Shown: positions 53,321-61,579 of the stretch, piece after piece
Position numbering within the stretch: position 1 is the first letter of the stretch
Layout: the number at the start of each line of letters is the position of its first letter
DNA from: Streptomyces sp. WZ-12
GTDB taxonomy: Bacteria; Actinomycetota; Actinomycetes; Streptomycetales; Streptomycetaceae
Direction of reading: 5' to 3'
NCBI RefSeq assembly: GCF_028898845.1
Contig: NZ_CP118574.1
Location: 6,931,001 to 6,995,000, forward strand
Length of the DNA: 64,000 nucleotides
Translations under genes and position numbers: made by a program
Notes under the pieces: generated by a model
Databases searched by the model: none
What the model saw: only the letters and a program-made list of their open reading frames with translations
Told to the model about the DNA's origin: nothing

Positions 53321-54178
53321 ATGCGCCTCGACGCCCACCACCACCTGTGGGACCTGACCCGCCGCGACCAGCCGTGGATGGCCGGCCCCTGGGCCGCCCC
53401 GATCCGCCGCAACTACGCCCCGGCCGACCTCGCGCCGCACCTCGCCGCGCACGACATCGCCGGCACCGTCCTCGTCCAGTCCTCCTCGTCCGCCGAGGAG
53501 ACCGCCGAACTCCTCGCCGTCGCCGCCGGGGACGGCCCGGTGCGCGGCGTCGTCGGCTGGGCCGACCTCACCGCCGCCGCCCTGCCGGACGCCCTGGCGG
53601 CCCTGCCCGCCGGCCTCGTCGGCCTCCGCCACCAGGTCCAGGACGAGCCCGACCCCGACTGGCTCGGCCGCCCCGACGTCCGGCGCGGCCTGCGCACCCT
53701 CGCCGCCCGCGGGCTCGTCTACGACCTGCTGGTCACCCCGCGCGAGCTGCCCGCCGCGCACGCCGTGGCGCGGGCCCTGCCGGAGCTCTCCTTCGTGCTG
53801 GACCACGCCGCCAAGCCCCCGATCGCCGGCGGACGTTGGCAGCCCTGGGCGGACGCGCTCACCGACCTGGCCCGACTCCCCAACGTCAGCTGCAAGCTCT
53901 CCGGCCTGGTCACCGAGGCCGACTGGTCCGCCTGGCGGCCGCCGCAACTCCTGCCCTACGCCCGGCACGTCCTCGCCGCCTTCGGCCCGGACCGGGTGAT
54001 GTTCGGCTCCGACTGGCCGGTCTGCACCCTGGCCGCCTCCTACGCGGAGGTGGTCGCGCTCGCCGAGGCCGCCACCGACCACCTCACCGGACCCGAGCGG
54101 GCGGCGGTCTTCGGCGGCACCGCGCTGCGGGTGTACGGGCTCGACGGGCGGCCGGCCACGGGGCGGCCGGCCAGGTGA
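53321..54178 (+). CDS. Amidohydrolase, probable L-fuconolactonase
   Basis: 285 residues. TIM-barrel amidohydrolase-2 family: MRLDAHHHLWDLTRRDQPWM (HxH), DHAAKPP (His), CKLSGLVTEADW and MFGSDWPVCTLAASYAEV (final Asp). The start and these motifs match L-fucono-1,5-lactonases and related 6-deoxy sugar lactonases (cog3618). Hydrolyses the lactone to L-fuconate. Its stop codon sits in the stem of the terminator that follows. Confidence 0.9.
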   Translation: MRLDAHHHLWDLTRRDQPWMAGPWAAPIRRNYAPADLAPHLAAHDIAGTVLVQSSSSAEETAELLAVAAGDGPVRGVVGWADLTAAALPDALAALPAGLVGLRHQVQDEPDPDWLGRPDVRRGLRTLAARGLVYDLLVTPRELPAAHAVARALPELSFVLDHAAKPPIAGGRWQPWADALTDLARLPNVSCKLSGLVTEADWSAWRPPQLLPYARHVLAAFGPDRVMFGSDWPVCTLAASYAEVVALAEAATDHLTGPERAAVFGGTALRVYGLDGRPATGRPAR

Positions 54179-54199
54179 GGCCCGCTGTCGGGCCTCACC
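54174..54199 (+). terminator. Terminator of the sugar-acid operon
   Basis: Perfect 11-bp stem GGTGAGGCCCG / CGGGCCTCACC, 4-base loop. It overlaps the lactonase stop codon and lies before the convergent GntR gene. Confidence 0.85.
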
Positions 54200-54211
54200 C
54201 CCCCCGCGGGT

Positions 54212-54883
54212 TCACAGCGACGTCCGCAGCCACTGCTCCACGCTGGCGATGTGCACCGTCGCCCAGGCGCGGGCCGCCTCGGCGTCCGCGTCGCGCAGCG
54301 CGCCGAGGATCGCCCGGTGCTCGGTGAGGGTGCGGGCCACCGCGTCCTTCTGGGTCAGCCCGCGCCAGACCCGGGCACGGGTGGTCGGCCGGGACAGGCC
54401 GTCCAGCAGCGAGCACAGCACCGAGTTGCCGGCCGCGGCCACGATCCGCCGGTGGAACTCCAGGTCGCAGGCGACCAGGTCCTCCACCGACGGGGCGGTC
54501 CCGAGCGCGTCCAACTGGGCCTGCAGCACGTCCAGTTCGGCGGCGGTGATCCGGCCGGCCGCCATCCCCGTGGCGGCCGGCTCCAGGATGCGGCGGACGG
54601 CGAGGAACTCCAGCACCGTGTCGTCGCGGTGGAAGTCCACCACGAAGCTCAGCGCCTCCAGCAGGAGTTGCGGGTCCAGGCTGGTCACATAGGTGCCGTC
54701 GCCCTGGCGGACGTCCAGGATCCGGATCAGCGCCAGCGCCCGCACCGCCTCCCGCAGGGAATTGCGGGACAGCCCCAACTCGGCGGCCAGTTCGCTCTCC
54801 TTGGGCAGCCGGTCGCCCGGCCGCAGCGCACCGGAGACGATCATCCCCTTGATCTTCTCGATGGCCTCGTCGGTGACCGCCAT
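54212..54883 (-). CDS. GntR/FadR-family transcription regulator
   Basis: 223 residues. N-terminal winged helix (GALRPGDRLPKESELAAELG, LSRNSLREAVRALALIRIL) and a C-terminal FCD ligand domain (about 90-215) with metal-site residues (Asp/His in VACDLEFHRRIVAAAGN; His in LTEHRAILGALRDADAEAA). FadR-type regulators of sugar-acid catabolism sense pathway intermediates. A palindrome about 70 bases upstream and a matching repeat before the dehydratase gene suggest it controls itself and the operon. Confidence 0.88.
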   Translation of the reverse strand: MAVTDEAIEKIKGMIVSGALRPGDRLPKESELAAELGLSRNSLREAVRALALIRILDVRQGDGTYVTSLDPQLLLEALSFVVDFHRDDTVLEFLAVRRILEPAATGMAAGRITAAELDVLQAQLDALGTAPSVEDLVACDLEFHRRIVAAAGNSVLCSLLDGLSRPTTRARVWRGLTQKDAVARTLTEHRAILGALRDADAEAARAWATVHIASVEQWLRTSL

Positions 54884-54950
54884 GGCCGCCCTCCCGGTCC
54901 GGACCCGCTCGTACGCCCCGGGCGCCGCGACGTACCGCGGACGCCGCCTC

Positions 54951-54965
54951 AGACATCCGATGTCT
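54951..54965. promoter_or_regulatory. Predicted autoregulatory GntR operator
   Basis: AGACATCCGATGTCT, perfect 7-bp arms around one base. It shares ATCCGATGT with the repeat at 46384-46412. About 68 bases upstream of the GntR start. Confidence 0.65.
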
Positions 54966-54991
54966 GTGCCATTATCACCCGCCGGCCCGGT

Positions 54992-56074
54992 TCAACGCGC
55001 CGTCCCTTCCCCCTCGTTCTCCCACAGCGTGCTGGGCGCCTCGCGGCGCACCACCGGGGCGATCTCCTCCGCGAACCGTTGGAGCGTCTCCACCTGTTCG
55101 GCGTGCTCCAGACCGAACCCGTCGACGGTGATCGACTGCAGGTCGTGCCCGTACGCCGCGTGGAAGCCGAGCAGCTTGTCGATGATCTGCTGGGGCGAGC
55201 CGATCAGTTGCGGGCCGTCCGCGATGGCGTCCTCGATGGTGCGGAACGGGGTGTTGTAGCCGGCCTTGCCCACCAGGTGCGGCTTGAAGGTCTGCGCGAC
55301 CTTCGCCTCGTAGAGGTCCTTGTAGCGGGCGATCGCCGCCCGTTCGGAGTCGGCGATCAGCAGCCCGCCGGAGCCGGCGGCCACCCGCGCCCGCGCCGGG
55401 TCGTGCCCGTGGGCGGCGAACCGCTCGCGGTAGTGCGCGACCAACTCGGCGTAGGCGGCCCGCGGTTGGATGGCGTTGGCGGTGAACAGCGGATCGCCGT
55501 GCCGGGCGGCCAGCTCGGGGGAGTTGCGGCTGGTGGCCGAGCCGTGCCAGATCCGCGGCGGCCCGCCGTACGGGCGCGGCACGGTCGTCACGTTCTTCAG
55601 GGGCGGCCGGAACTCGCCCTCCCAGTCGACGTTCTCCTCGCTCCACAGCCGGCGCAGCAGCGCGTACTTCTCGGCCTGGAGGTCCCACTGCCGCCCCTCG
55701 TCGAGGCCGAAGAGGTCGAAGTGGCCGGCCTCCGCGCCCTTGCCGACGACCAGTTCGAGCCGGCCGCGGGCGAGGTGGGTGAGGGTCGCGTAGTCCTCGG
55801 CGACCCGCACCGGGTCGAGGATCGCCACCACGGTGACCCCGGTCAGCAGCCGGATCCGGGACGTCCGGGCGGCCAGCGCGCCCAGCACCACCGAGGGGCT
55901 GGAGGAGAGGAACGGCCCGGCGTGCCGCTCGCCGACCGCGTACGCGTCGAACCCGAGCCGCTCGGCGGCCGCTCCGGTCTCGACGACCTCGGCGAACCGG
56001 TCGGCGGCGGACGGCAGTTGGCCGGTGAGCGGGTGTGGAGCATGGCCGATCAGGGAGAGCACGGAGAATTTCAT
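54992..56074 (-). CDS. LLM-class flavin-dependent oxidoreductase
   Basis: 360 residues. Luciferase-like barrel: MKFSVLSLIGHAPHPLTGQL, GAAAERLGFDAYAVGERHAG, TGVTVVAILDPVRVAEDYAT, GRLELVVGKGAEAGHFDLFG and IIDKLLGFHAAYGHD. Close to FMN-dependent alkanal-monooxygenase-like proteins that use reduced flavin from a partner reductase. No partner is nearby. Substrate unknown. Confidence 0.87.
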   Translation of the reverse strand: MKFSVLSLIGHAPHPLTGQLPSAADRFAEVVETGAAAERLGFDAYAVGERHAGPFLSSSPSVVLGALAARTSRIRLLTGVTVVAILDPVRVAEDYATLTHLARGRLELVVGKGAEAGHFDLFGLDEGRQWDLQAEKYALLRRLWSEENVDWEGEFRPPLKNVTTVPRPYGGPPRIWHGSATSRNSPELAARHGDPLFTANAIQPRAAYAELVAHYRERFAAHGHDPARARVAAGSGGLLIADSERAAIARYKDLYEAKVAQTFKPHLVGKAGYNTPFRTIEDAIADGPQLIGSPQQIIDKLLGFHAAYGHDLQSITVDGFGLEHAEQVETLQRFAEEIAPVVRREAPSTLWENEGEGTAR

Positions 56075-56259
56075 GGCGTCCTTCCGGCGTGGGGTTCCAC
56101 CCAGGCCCCCGCCGGCGACTCATCGGAGCGGGCGGTGGTCCCTCCCACTCTGCGCGCCGGACGTTGCCGCCGTGTGTCGACCGCATGGCACGGCGCCGGG
56201 AACGACCGCGGCGCGCGCCCCGTCCCGGGAACGCGCGCCGCAGCCCGCCGGCAACGGCA

Positions 56260-56286
56260 CCGGGGCGGCCGTTTCGACCGCCCCGG
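56260..56286 (-). terminator. Terminator of the glycerol operon
   Basis: CCGGGGCGG / CCGCCCCGG with a 9-base loop, about 54 bases beyond the glpD stop on the minus strand. Confidence 0.65.
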
Positions 56287-56299
56287 AAACCGTGGCCCT

Positions 56300-56313
56300 G
56301 TCAGCTAACTGAC
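56300..56313. promoter_or_regulatory. Short palindrome upstream of the LLM gene
   Basis: GTCAG-CTAA-CTGAC, followed by CTGA-CGCAATA-TCAG which reuses the right arm. It may be an operator for the LLM-class gene (start 56074) or part of the glpD 3' region. Confidence 0.3.
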
Positions 56314-56339
56314 GCAATATCAGCCGTCTCGCCGGAGCC

Positions 56340-57944
56340 TCAGCCTTCCAGCATCTTCTCGACCCGGGCCCGCACGTCGTCCGTGGCCAGACCGCGGATG
56401 GTCAGCGTGGTGCGGCGGCGCAGCACGTCGTCGGCGGTCTCGGCCCACTCGTGGTCCCGGGCGTAGGCGACCTGCGCCCAGATCTCCGGGGCGTCCGGGT
56501 GGATCCGCTCGGCCAGCGCCGGGTCCTCGTTCGCCAGCCGGGCGATGTCGAAGGAGAGCGAGCCGTAGTGGGTGGCCAGGTGGCGCGCGGTGTCGGTGGA
56601 CATCTGCGGGCCGGAGGAGCCGCCGTCCACCAGCAGCCGGTGGGTGACCGCGTTGGGGTTGGCGATGCCGGGCAGCGGGAGCTTCTTCGGCAGCCGCGCG
56701 ATCGGCTCCATGTCCTCGGCCAGCGGGTGGCCGGGCAGCGCGGCCAGCTTGTTCATCACCGTGCGGCCGATGTGCCGGAAGGTGGTCCACTTGCCGCCGG
56801 CGACCGACAGCATCCCGCCGCTGCCCTCGTTGACGACCGTCTCGCGCTTGGCCTTGGAGGTGTCGCCGGGGCCGCCGGGCAGCACCCGCAGACCGGCGAA
56901 CGAGTAGGTGATCAGGTCGCGGGAGAGCTGCTGGTCGCGGACGGAGAAGGCGGCCTCGTCCAGGATCTGGGCGGTGTCCTTCTCGTTGACCGCGACGTCC
57001 GCCGGGTCGCCCTCGTACTCCTCGTCGGTGGTACCGAGCAGCAGCATGTCCTCCCAGGGGAGGGCGAAGGTGATGCGGTACTTGTCGATCGGGGTCGCCA
57101 GCGCGGCCTTCCAGGGGGAGGTGCGCTTGAGGACCAGGTGCGCGCCCTTGGACAGGCGGATGGAGGGGGCCGCGTTGGGGTCCTCCATCTTGCGCAGGTG
57201 GTCCACCCACGGGCCGGTGGCGTTGAGCACCAGGCGGGCGTTGACGCCGAACTCGGTGCCGTCCAGGCGGTCCTTGAGCTCGGCGCCGGTGACCCGGCCC
57301 TGGGTGAAGCGCAGGCCGGTGACCTCGGAGTGGTTGAGGACCGTGGCGCCGGCGTCGACCGCGGCGCGGACGGTCATCAGCGCCATCCGGGAGTCGTTCA
57401 TCTGGTCGTCGCCGTACACGGCAACGGCCTTGAGGTTGTCGGTCCGCAGCTCCGGCACGTCGCGCTGGGCCTTGGCCGGGCTTATGACGTGGCCGACGCC
57501 GTCGCCGAACGCGGAGAGTGCCGAGTAGGCGAAGACGCCCGCGCCCAGCTTGGCCGCGCCGTGCGGGCCGCCCTTGTAGACCGGCAGGTAGAAGGTGAGC
57601 GGGTTGGCCAGGTGCGGGGCCACCTCACGGGAGACCGCGCGCCGCTCGAAGTGGTTCTCCGCGACCAGCTTGACCGCACCGGTCTGCAGGTAACGCAGCC
57701 CGCCGTGCAGCAACTTGGAGGACGCGGAGGAGGTGGCGCCGGCGAAGTCGCCGGCGTCCACCAGGGCAACCCGCAGTCCGGCCTGCGCGGCATGCCAGGC
57801 GGTGGAGATGCCCAGGATGCCGCCGCCGATCACCAGGAGGTCGTACGTCGCCTTGGACAGTTGCTCCCGGGTTTCGGCGCGGCTCGGCAGGGAACCGGCG
57901 GCCGGGTGCGTCCCGAGGGCCGGGACGCTCTGCAGGGTGCTCAT
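56340..57944 (-). CDS. glpD: Glycerol-3-phosphate dehydrogenase (FAD)
   Basis: 534 residues. N-terminal FAD site YDLLVIGGGILGISTAWHAA, family signature GATSSASSKLLHGGLRYLQT, KAVAVYGDDQMNDSRMALM, VAGGKWTTFRHIGRTVMNKL and a C-terminal helical domain. Oxidises sn-glycerol-3-phosphate to dihydroxyacetone phosphate and passes electrons to the quinone pool at the membrane. Last gene of the gylR-glpF-glpK-glpD order known in Streptomyces. Confidence 0.95.
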   Translation of the reverse strand: MSTLQSVPALGTHPAAGSLPSRAETREQLSKATYDLLVIGGGILGISTAWHAAQAGLRVALVDAGDFAGATSSASSKLLHGGLRYLQTGAVKLVAENHFERRAVSREVAPHLANPLTFYLPVYKGGPHGAAKLGAGVFAYSALSAFGDGVGHVISPAKAQRDVPELRTDNLKAVAVYGDDQMNDSRMALMTVRAAVDAGATVLNHSEVTGLRFTQGRVTGAELKDRLDGTEFGVNARLVLNATGPWVDHLRKMEDPNAAPSIRLSKGAHLVLKRTSPWKAALATPIDKYRITFALPWEDMLLLGTTDEEYEGDPADVAVNEKDTAQILDEAAFSVRDQQLSRDLITYSFAGLRVLPGGPGDTSKAKRETVVNEGSGGMLSVAGGKWTTFRHIGRTVMNKLAALPGHPLAEDMEPIARLPKKLPLPGIANPNAVTHRLLVDGGSSGPQMSTDTARHLATHYGSLSFDIARLANEDPALAERIHPDAPEIWAQVAYARDHEWAETADDVLRRRTTLTIRGLATDDVRARVEKMLEG

Positions 57945-57958
57945 GATGTGCTCCTCAG

Positions 57959-59515
57959 TCAGCTCTCGTCGTCGAGCCAGCCCATGGTCCGCTCCACGGC
58001 CTTGAGCCAGTTCTTGTACTCGCGGTCACGGGTGGCCGCGTCCATGCGGGGGGTCCATTCGGCGGCCCGGCGCCAGTTGGCGCGCAGCTCGTCGGTGCTG
58101 GACCAGAAGCCGACGGCCAGTCCGGCCGCGTAGGCAGCGCCGAGGCAGGTGGTCTCGGCGACCATCGGGCGCACCACGGGTGCGTCCAGGAAGTCCGAGA
58201 TCGTCTGCATCAGCAGGTTGTTGGAGGTCATGCCGCCGTCGACCTTGAGTGCGGTCAGGTCGACGCCGGAGTCCTTGGTCATGGCGTCGGTGATCTCGCG
58301 GGTCTGCCAGGCGGTGGCCTCAAGAACGGCGCGGGCGATGTGCGCCTTGGTGACGTAGCGGGTCAACCCCGCGATGACACCGCGCGCGTCGGAGCGCCAA
58401 TACGGGGCGAACAGACCGGAGAAGGCCGGCACGAAGTACGCGCCGCCGTTGTCCTCGACGGTGCTCGCCAGCGTCTCGATCTCGGCCGCGCTGTTGATCA
58501 GCCCCATCTGGTCGCGCATCCACTGGACGAGCGAGCCGGTGACGGCGATGGAGCCTTCCAGGGCGTAGACCGGCTGCTCGTCGCCGATCCGGTAACCGAC
58601 CGTGGTCAGCAGCCCGTTGTAGGAGTTCACCGGCTGGTGGCCGGTGTTCATCAGCATGAAGGTGCCGGTGCCGTAGGTGGACTTGGCCTCGCCTTCGGCG
58701 AAGCAGGTCTGGCCGAAAAGTGCCGCCTGCTGGTCACCGAGGGCGGAGGCGACCGGGACGCCCGCGAGCGCACCGGCGGTGGTGGTGCCGTAGATCTCGG
58801 CGGAGGACCGGATCTCCGGCAGCAGGGCCGCCGGGATGCCCAGCGAGTCCAGGATGCGCTCGTCCCACTGGAGGGTGTGGAGGTTCATCAGCAGGGTGCG
58901 CGAGGCGTTGGTGACGTCGGTGACGTGCTTGCCGCCGTTGACGCCGCCGGTGAGGTTCCAGATGACCCAGGAGTCCATGGTGCCGAAGAGGATGTCGCCG
59001 CGCTCGGCGCGCTCGCGCAGGCCCTCGACGTTGTCCAGCAGCCAGCGGATCTTCGGGCCGGCGAAGTACGAGGCCAGCGGCAGGCCGGTCTCCCTGCGGA
59101 AGCGGTCCTGGCCGACGTTGCGGCCCAGCTCGCGGCAGAGCCCGTCGGTGCGGGTGTCCTGCCAGACGATGGCGTTGTAGACCGGCTCGCCGGTGTTCTT
59201 GTCCCAAAGCAGCGTGGTCTCACGCTGGTTGGTGATGCCGATCGCCTTGACGTCGTCCGCGGCGAAGCCGGGGTTGCTCTGCGCGGCCTTGTCGATGGCG
59301 CCGGCGACGACGCGCTGGACGTTCGACCAGATCTCGACCGCGTCGTGTTCGACCCAACCCGGCTTGGGGAAGATCTGCTCGTGTTCCTTCTGGTCGACCG
59401 AGACGATCCGGCCGTCCCGGTCGAAGACGATGCAGCGGCTGGACGTGGTGCCCTGGTCGATGGCGGCGATGAACGGGCCATGACCGTGCGAGGAAGTGCT
59501 GGGGGTGTCGCTCAT
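57959..59515 (-). CDS. glpK: Glycerol kinase
   Basis: 518 residues from ATG 59515 (TTGGAGCACACC upstream; an in-frame TTG at 59527 is unlikely). FGGY-kinase pattern: [40 protein letters not shown], the fold of [20 protein letters not shown], and [19 protein letters not shown] (ATP site). Phosphorylates glycerol taken up by GlpF. Confidence 0.96.
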   Translation of the reverse strand: MSDTPSTSSHGHGPFIAAIDQGTTSSRCIVFDRDGRIVSVDQKEHEQIFPKPGWVEHDAVEIWSNVQRVVAGAIDKAAQSNPGFAADDVKAIGITNQRETTLLWDKNTGEPVYNAIVWQDTRTDGLCRELGRNVGQDRFRRETGLPLASYFAGPKIRWLLDNVEGLRERAERGDILFGTMDSWVIWNLTGGVNGGKHVTDVTNASRTLLMNLHTLQWDERILDSLGIPAALLPEIRSSAEIYGTTTAGALAGVPVASALGDQQAALFGQTCFAEGEAKSTYGTGTFMLMNTGHQPVNSYNGLLTTVGYRIGDEQPVYALEGSIAVTGSLVQWMRDQMGLINSAAEIETLASTVEDNGGAYFVPAFSGLFAPYWRSDARGVIAGLTRYVTKAHIARAVLEATAWQTREITDAMTKDSGVDLTALKVDGGMTSNNLLMQTISDFLDAPVVRPMVAETTCLGAAYAAGLAVGFWSSTDELRANWRRAAEWTPRMDAATRDREYKNWLKAVERTMGWLDDES

Positions 59516-59561
59516 GGTGTGCTCCAAGAATTCGGTGCGGGGGGCTGGGGGGTCCGGCGGC

Positions 59562-60350
59562 TCAGGCGAACGCCAACTGATAGATGCCCCCGGCGAGGGC
59601 GCCGCCGATCAACGGGCCGACGACCGGGACCCAGGCGTAGCCCCAGTCGGAACCACCCTTGTTCGGCAGCGGCAGCAGCGCGTGCACGATACGCGGACCG
59701 AGGTCGCGGACGGGGTTGATGGCGTACCCGGTAGGTCCACCCAACGAGAGGCCGATTCCGGTGACCACCAGGGCGACCAACAGCGTGCCGATGACGCCGA
59801 CGCCCTTGCCGTTGTCGCTGAGCCCGAGGGTGAGGATCGCCAGCACGAGCACGGTGGTGGCGATGATCTCGGTCACAACGTTCTGCACCGCGTGCCGGAT
59901 CTCCGGACCGGTGGAGAAGATGCCCAGCACGGGGCCGGCCTTGGGAGCGGCGGCCGGATCGACCATGCCCTCCTCGCCGTTGTGGCCGGCCAACACCTCC
60001 GGGTCGGTCAGGTGCGCCCGGAACTGCCCGTAGTAAACAAGCCACATCAGCACCGCGCCGATCATGGCTCCGAGGAACTCACCGGCGAAGTACACCGGCA
60101 CCTCGCTCCAGGCGATGCCGCCCTTGAGGGCGATGCCGATGGTGACGGCGGGGTTCAGGTGCGCGCCGGACTTGGCGGCGATGTAGGCGCCCGTGAGGAC
60201 GGCGAAGCCCCACCCGAAGGCGATGGCGACCCATCCGGCGTTGAACGCCTTGGAGCGCTTGAAGGTAACGGCGGCGCAGACCCCGCCGCCCATCAAGGTC
60301 AGAACAGCGGTACCGATGGTCTCGCTGATGAAGATTTCGGAGCTGGACAC
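59562..60350 (-). CDS. glpF: Glycerol uptake facilitator (aquaglyceroporin)
   Basis: 262 residues from GTG 60350 (AAAGGAGTCGCGG upstream). Six membrane helices and two half-helix boxes: [16 protein letters not shown] (NPA) and [17 protein letters not shown], where NPA is replaced by NPV. The Asp after NPxR is the glycerol-facilitator mark rather than water aquaporin. Lets glycerol diffuse in for GlpK. Confidence 0.93.
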   Translation of the reverse strand: MSSSEIFISETIGTAVLTLMGGGVCAAVTFKRSKAFNAGWVAIAFGWGFAVLTGAYIAAKSGAHLNPAVTIGIALKGGIAWSEVPVYFAGEFLGAMIGAVLMWLVYYGQFRAHLTDPEVLAGHNGEEGMVDPAAAPKAGPVLGIFSTGPEIRHAVQNVVTEIIATTVLVLAILTLGLSDNGKGVGVIGTLLVALVVTGIGLSLGGPTGYAINPVRDLGPRIVHALLPLPNKGGSDWGYAWVPVVGPLIGGALAGGIYQLAFA

Positions 60351-60475
60351 CCGCGACTCCTTTGTCCTTCGTCCAGGGGAAGGCGAACCCCGGGTCCCTC
60401 CGGTGGTCCGCACCCTCCGAGAGGGCGTTGGTCGGCCCGCGGCTCTGCACACCCTAACGCGTATAGCCGTTTGGT

Positions 60476-60492
60476 GTTCGACAATGCCGACC
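60476..60492 (+). promoter_or_regulatory. Predicted GylR operator before glpF
   Basis: GTTCGACAATGCCGACC, 126 bases before the glpF start. It shares GTTCGACAATGC with the site before gylR. Confidence 0.55.
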
Positions 60493-60577
60493 GACGAACG
60501 GCAGTTTTCTTCACCTCCCAGACCTCGTCAAGGGTTCTATGGCGAAAAACTTAGGTGAACATTTGGGGCGAACCCGG

Positions 60578-61342
60578 TCAGAACCGCCCCGCTCCGAGGT
60601 CTCGGGAGACCGCTCGTGCGCAATCCCTCACAGCAGCGACGATTTCCGGCCGCAGCTCACCGTCGCGGCACACCCGTTCCACGGCCCCCGTGACCCCCAC
60701 CGCGCCCACCGGCATCCGCCGCCGGTCATGGATCGGCGCCGCGATCGAGGCCACGCCCTCCCAGGTCTCCTCCACGTCCGCGGCCCAGCCGCGGGCCCGG
60801 GTGAGATCCAGCAGGGTCTCGAAGTCGGGCAGCCCGGTCGTGGTCTTCGGGGTGAACGCCGTCCGCTCGCCCTCCACGACCTCGCTGTGCGCCACCGGGT
60901 CGTACGCCGACAGCACCTTCCCCAGCGCGGTGCTGTGCAGCGGCTGCATCGCGCCGACCTCCAGCACCTGCCGGCTGTCGTCGGGGCGGAAGACGTGGTG
61001 CACGATCAGCACGCCCTGCTGGTGCAGCACGCCGAGGTAGACGCTCTCCCCACTGGAGCGCGCCAGGTCGTCGGTCCACACCAGGGCGCGGGCCCGCAGC
61101 TCGTGGACGTCCAGGTAGCTGTTGCCCAGGCGCAGCAGCTCGGCGCCGAGCTGGTAGCGGCCCGAGGTCTGGTCCTGTTCCACGAAGCCCTCCTGTTGGA
61201 GCGTGCGCAGGATGCCGTGGGCGGTGCCCTTGGCCAACCCCAGGGAGGAGGAGATGTCGGAGAGGCCCAGCCGCCGTTCTCCCCCCGCAAGCAACCGCAA
61301 CATTGCGGCTGCTCGCTCCAGCGACTGGATGGTGCGTGCCAT
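60578..61342 (-). CDS. gylR: IclR-family glycerol operon regulator GylR
   Basis: 254 residues from ATG 61342 with GGAGGTCGCCCG upstream. N-terminal winged helix (ARTIQSLERAAAMLRLLAGG, LGLSDISSSLGLAKGTAHGI, LRTLQQEGFVEQD), then an IclR ligand domain (about 80-250: GVLIVHHVFRPDDSRQVLEV, LHSTALGKVLSAYDP). In Streptomyces GylR represses gylCABX and itself and responds to glycerol-3-phosphate. Located upstream of glpF in the same direction, as there. Confidence 0.92.
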   Translation of the reverse strand: MARTIQSLERAAAMLRLLAGGERRLGLSDISSSLGLAKGTAHGILRTLQQEGFVEQDQTSGRYQLGAELLRLGNSYLDVHELRARALVWTDDLARSSGESVYLGVLHQQGVLIVHHVFRPDDSRQVLEVGAMQPLHSTALGKVLSAYDPVAHSEVVEGERTAFTPKTTTGLPDFETLLDLTRARGWAADVEETWEGVASIAAPIHDRRRMPVGAVGVTGAVERVCRDGELRPEIVAAVRDCARAVSRDLGAGRF

Positions 61343-61364
61343 CGGGCGACCTCCGAAGTATCTG

Positions 61365-61381
61365 GTTCGACAATGCTGAAC
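61365..61381 (+). promoter_or_regulatory. Predicted GylR operator before gylR
   Basis: GTTCGACAATGCTGAAC, a partial palindrome with GTTC...GAAC ends, 23 bases before the gylR start. It probably covers the promoter for autoregulation. Confidence 0.6.
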
Positions 61382-61509
61382 GATATCGGCCCATGCCGAC
61401 CAGAGGGAGGGGGCCGGGCCATTGAGGATCATGGATAACGGACCCGGCCGCGCCGTGCACCGGTGTCCACGGCGTGGAATGGGCAGCGCCTGTCCCGGGC
61501 CCGTTAGCT

Positions 61510-61579
61510 ACGCTGGCCAGGTGCGCCCTCTCCAGGAGGGTGCAAAGCCGACAGCCGTCGCAACCACGGGAGCAGCTCC
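61510..61579 (+). promoter_or_regulatory. Possible structured leader of metH
   Basis: An 8-bp stem GCGCCCTC / GAGGGTGC (61523-61543) with a 5-base loop is followed by AAAGCCGACAGCCGTCGCAA and the GGGAG ribosome-binding site. A short structured leader on a methionine gene invites comparison with S-adenosyl-compound or cobalamin sensors, but no known consensus was matched. Confidence 0.3.
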
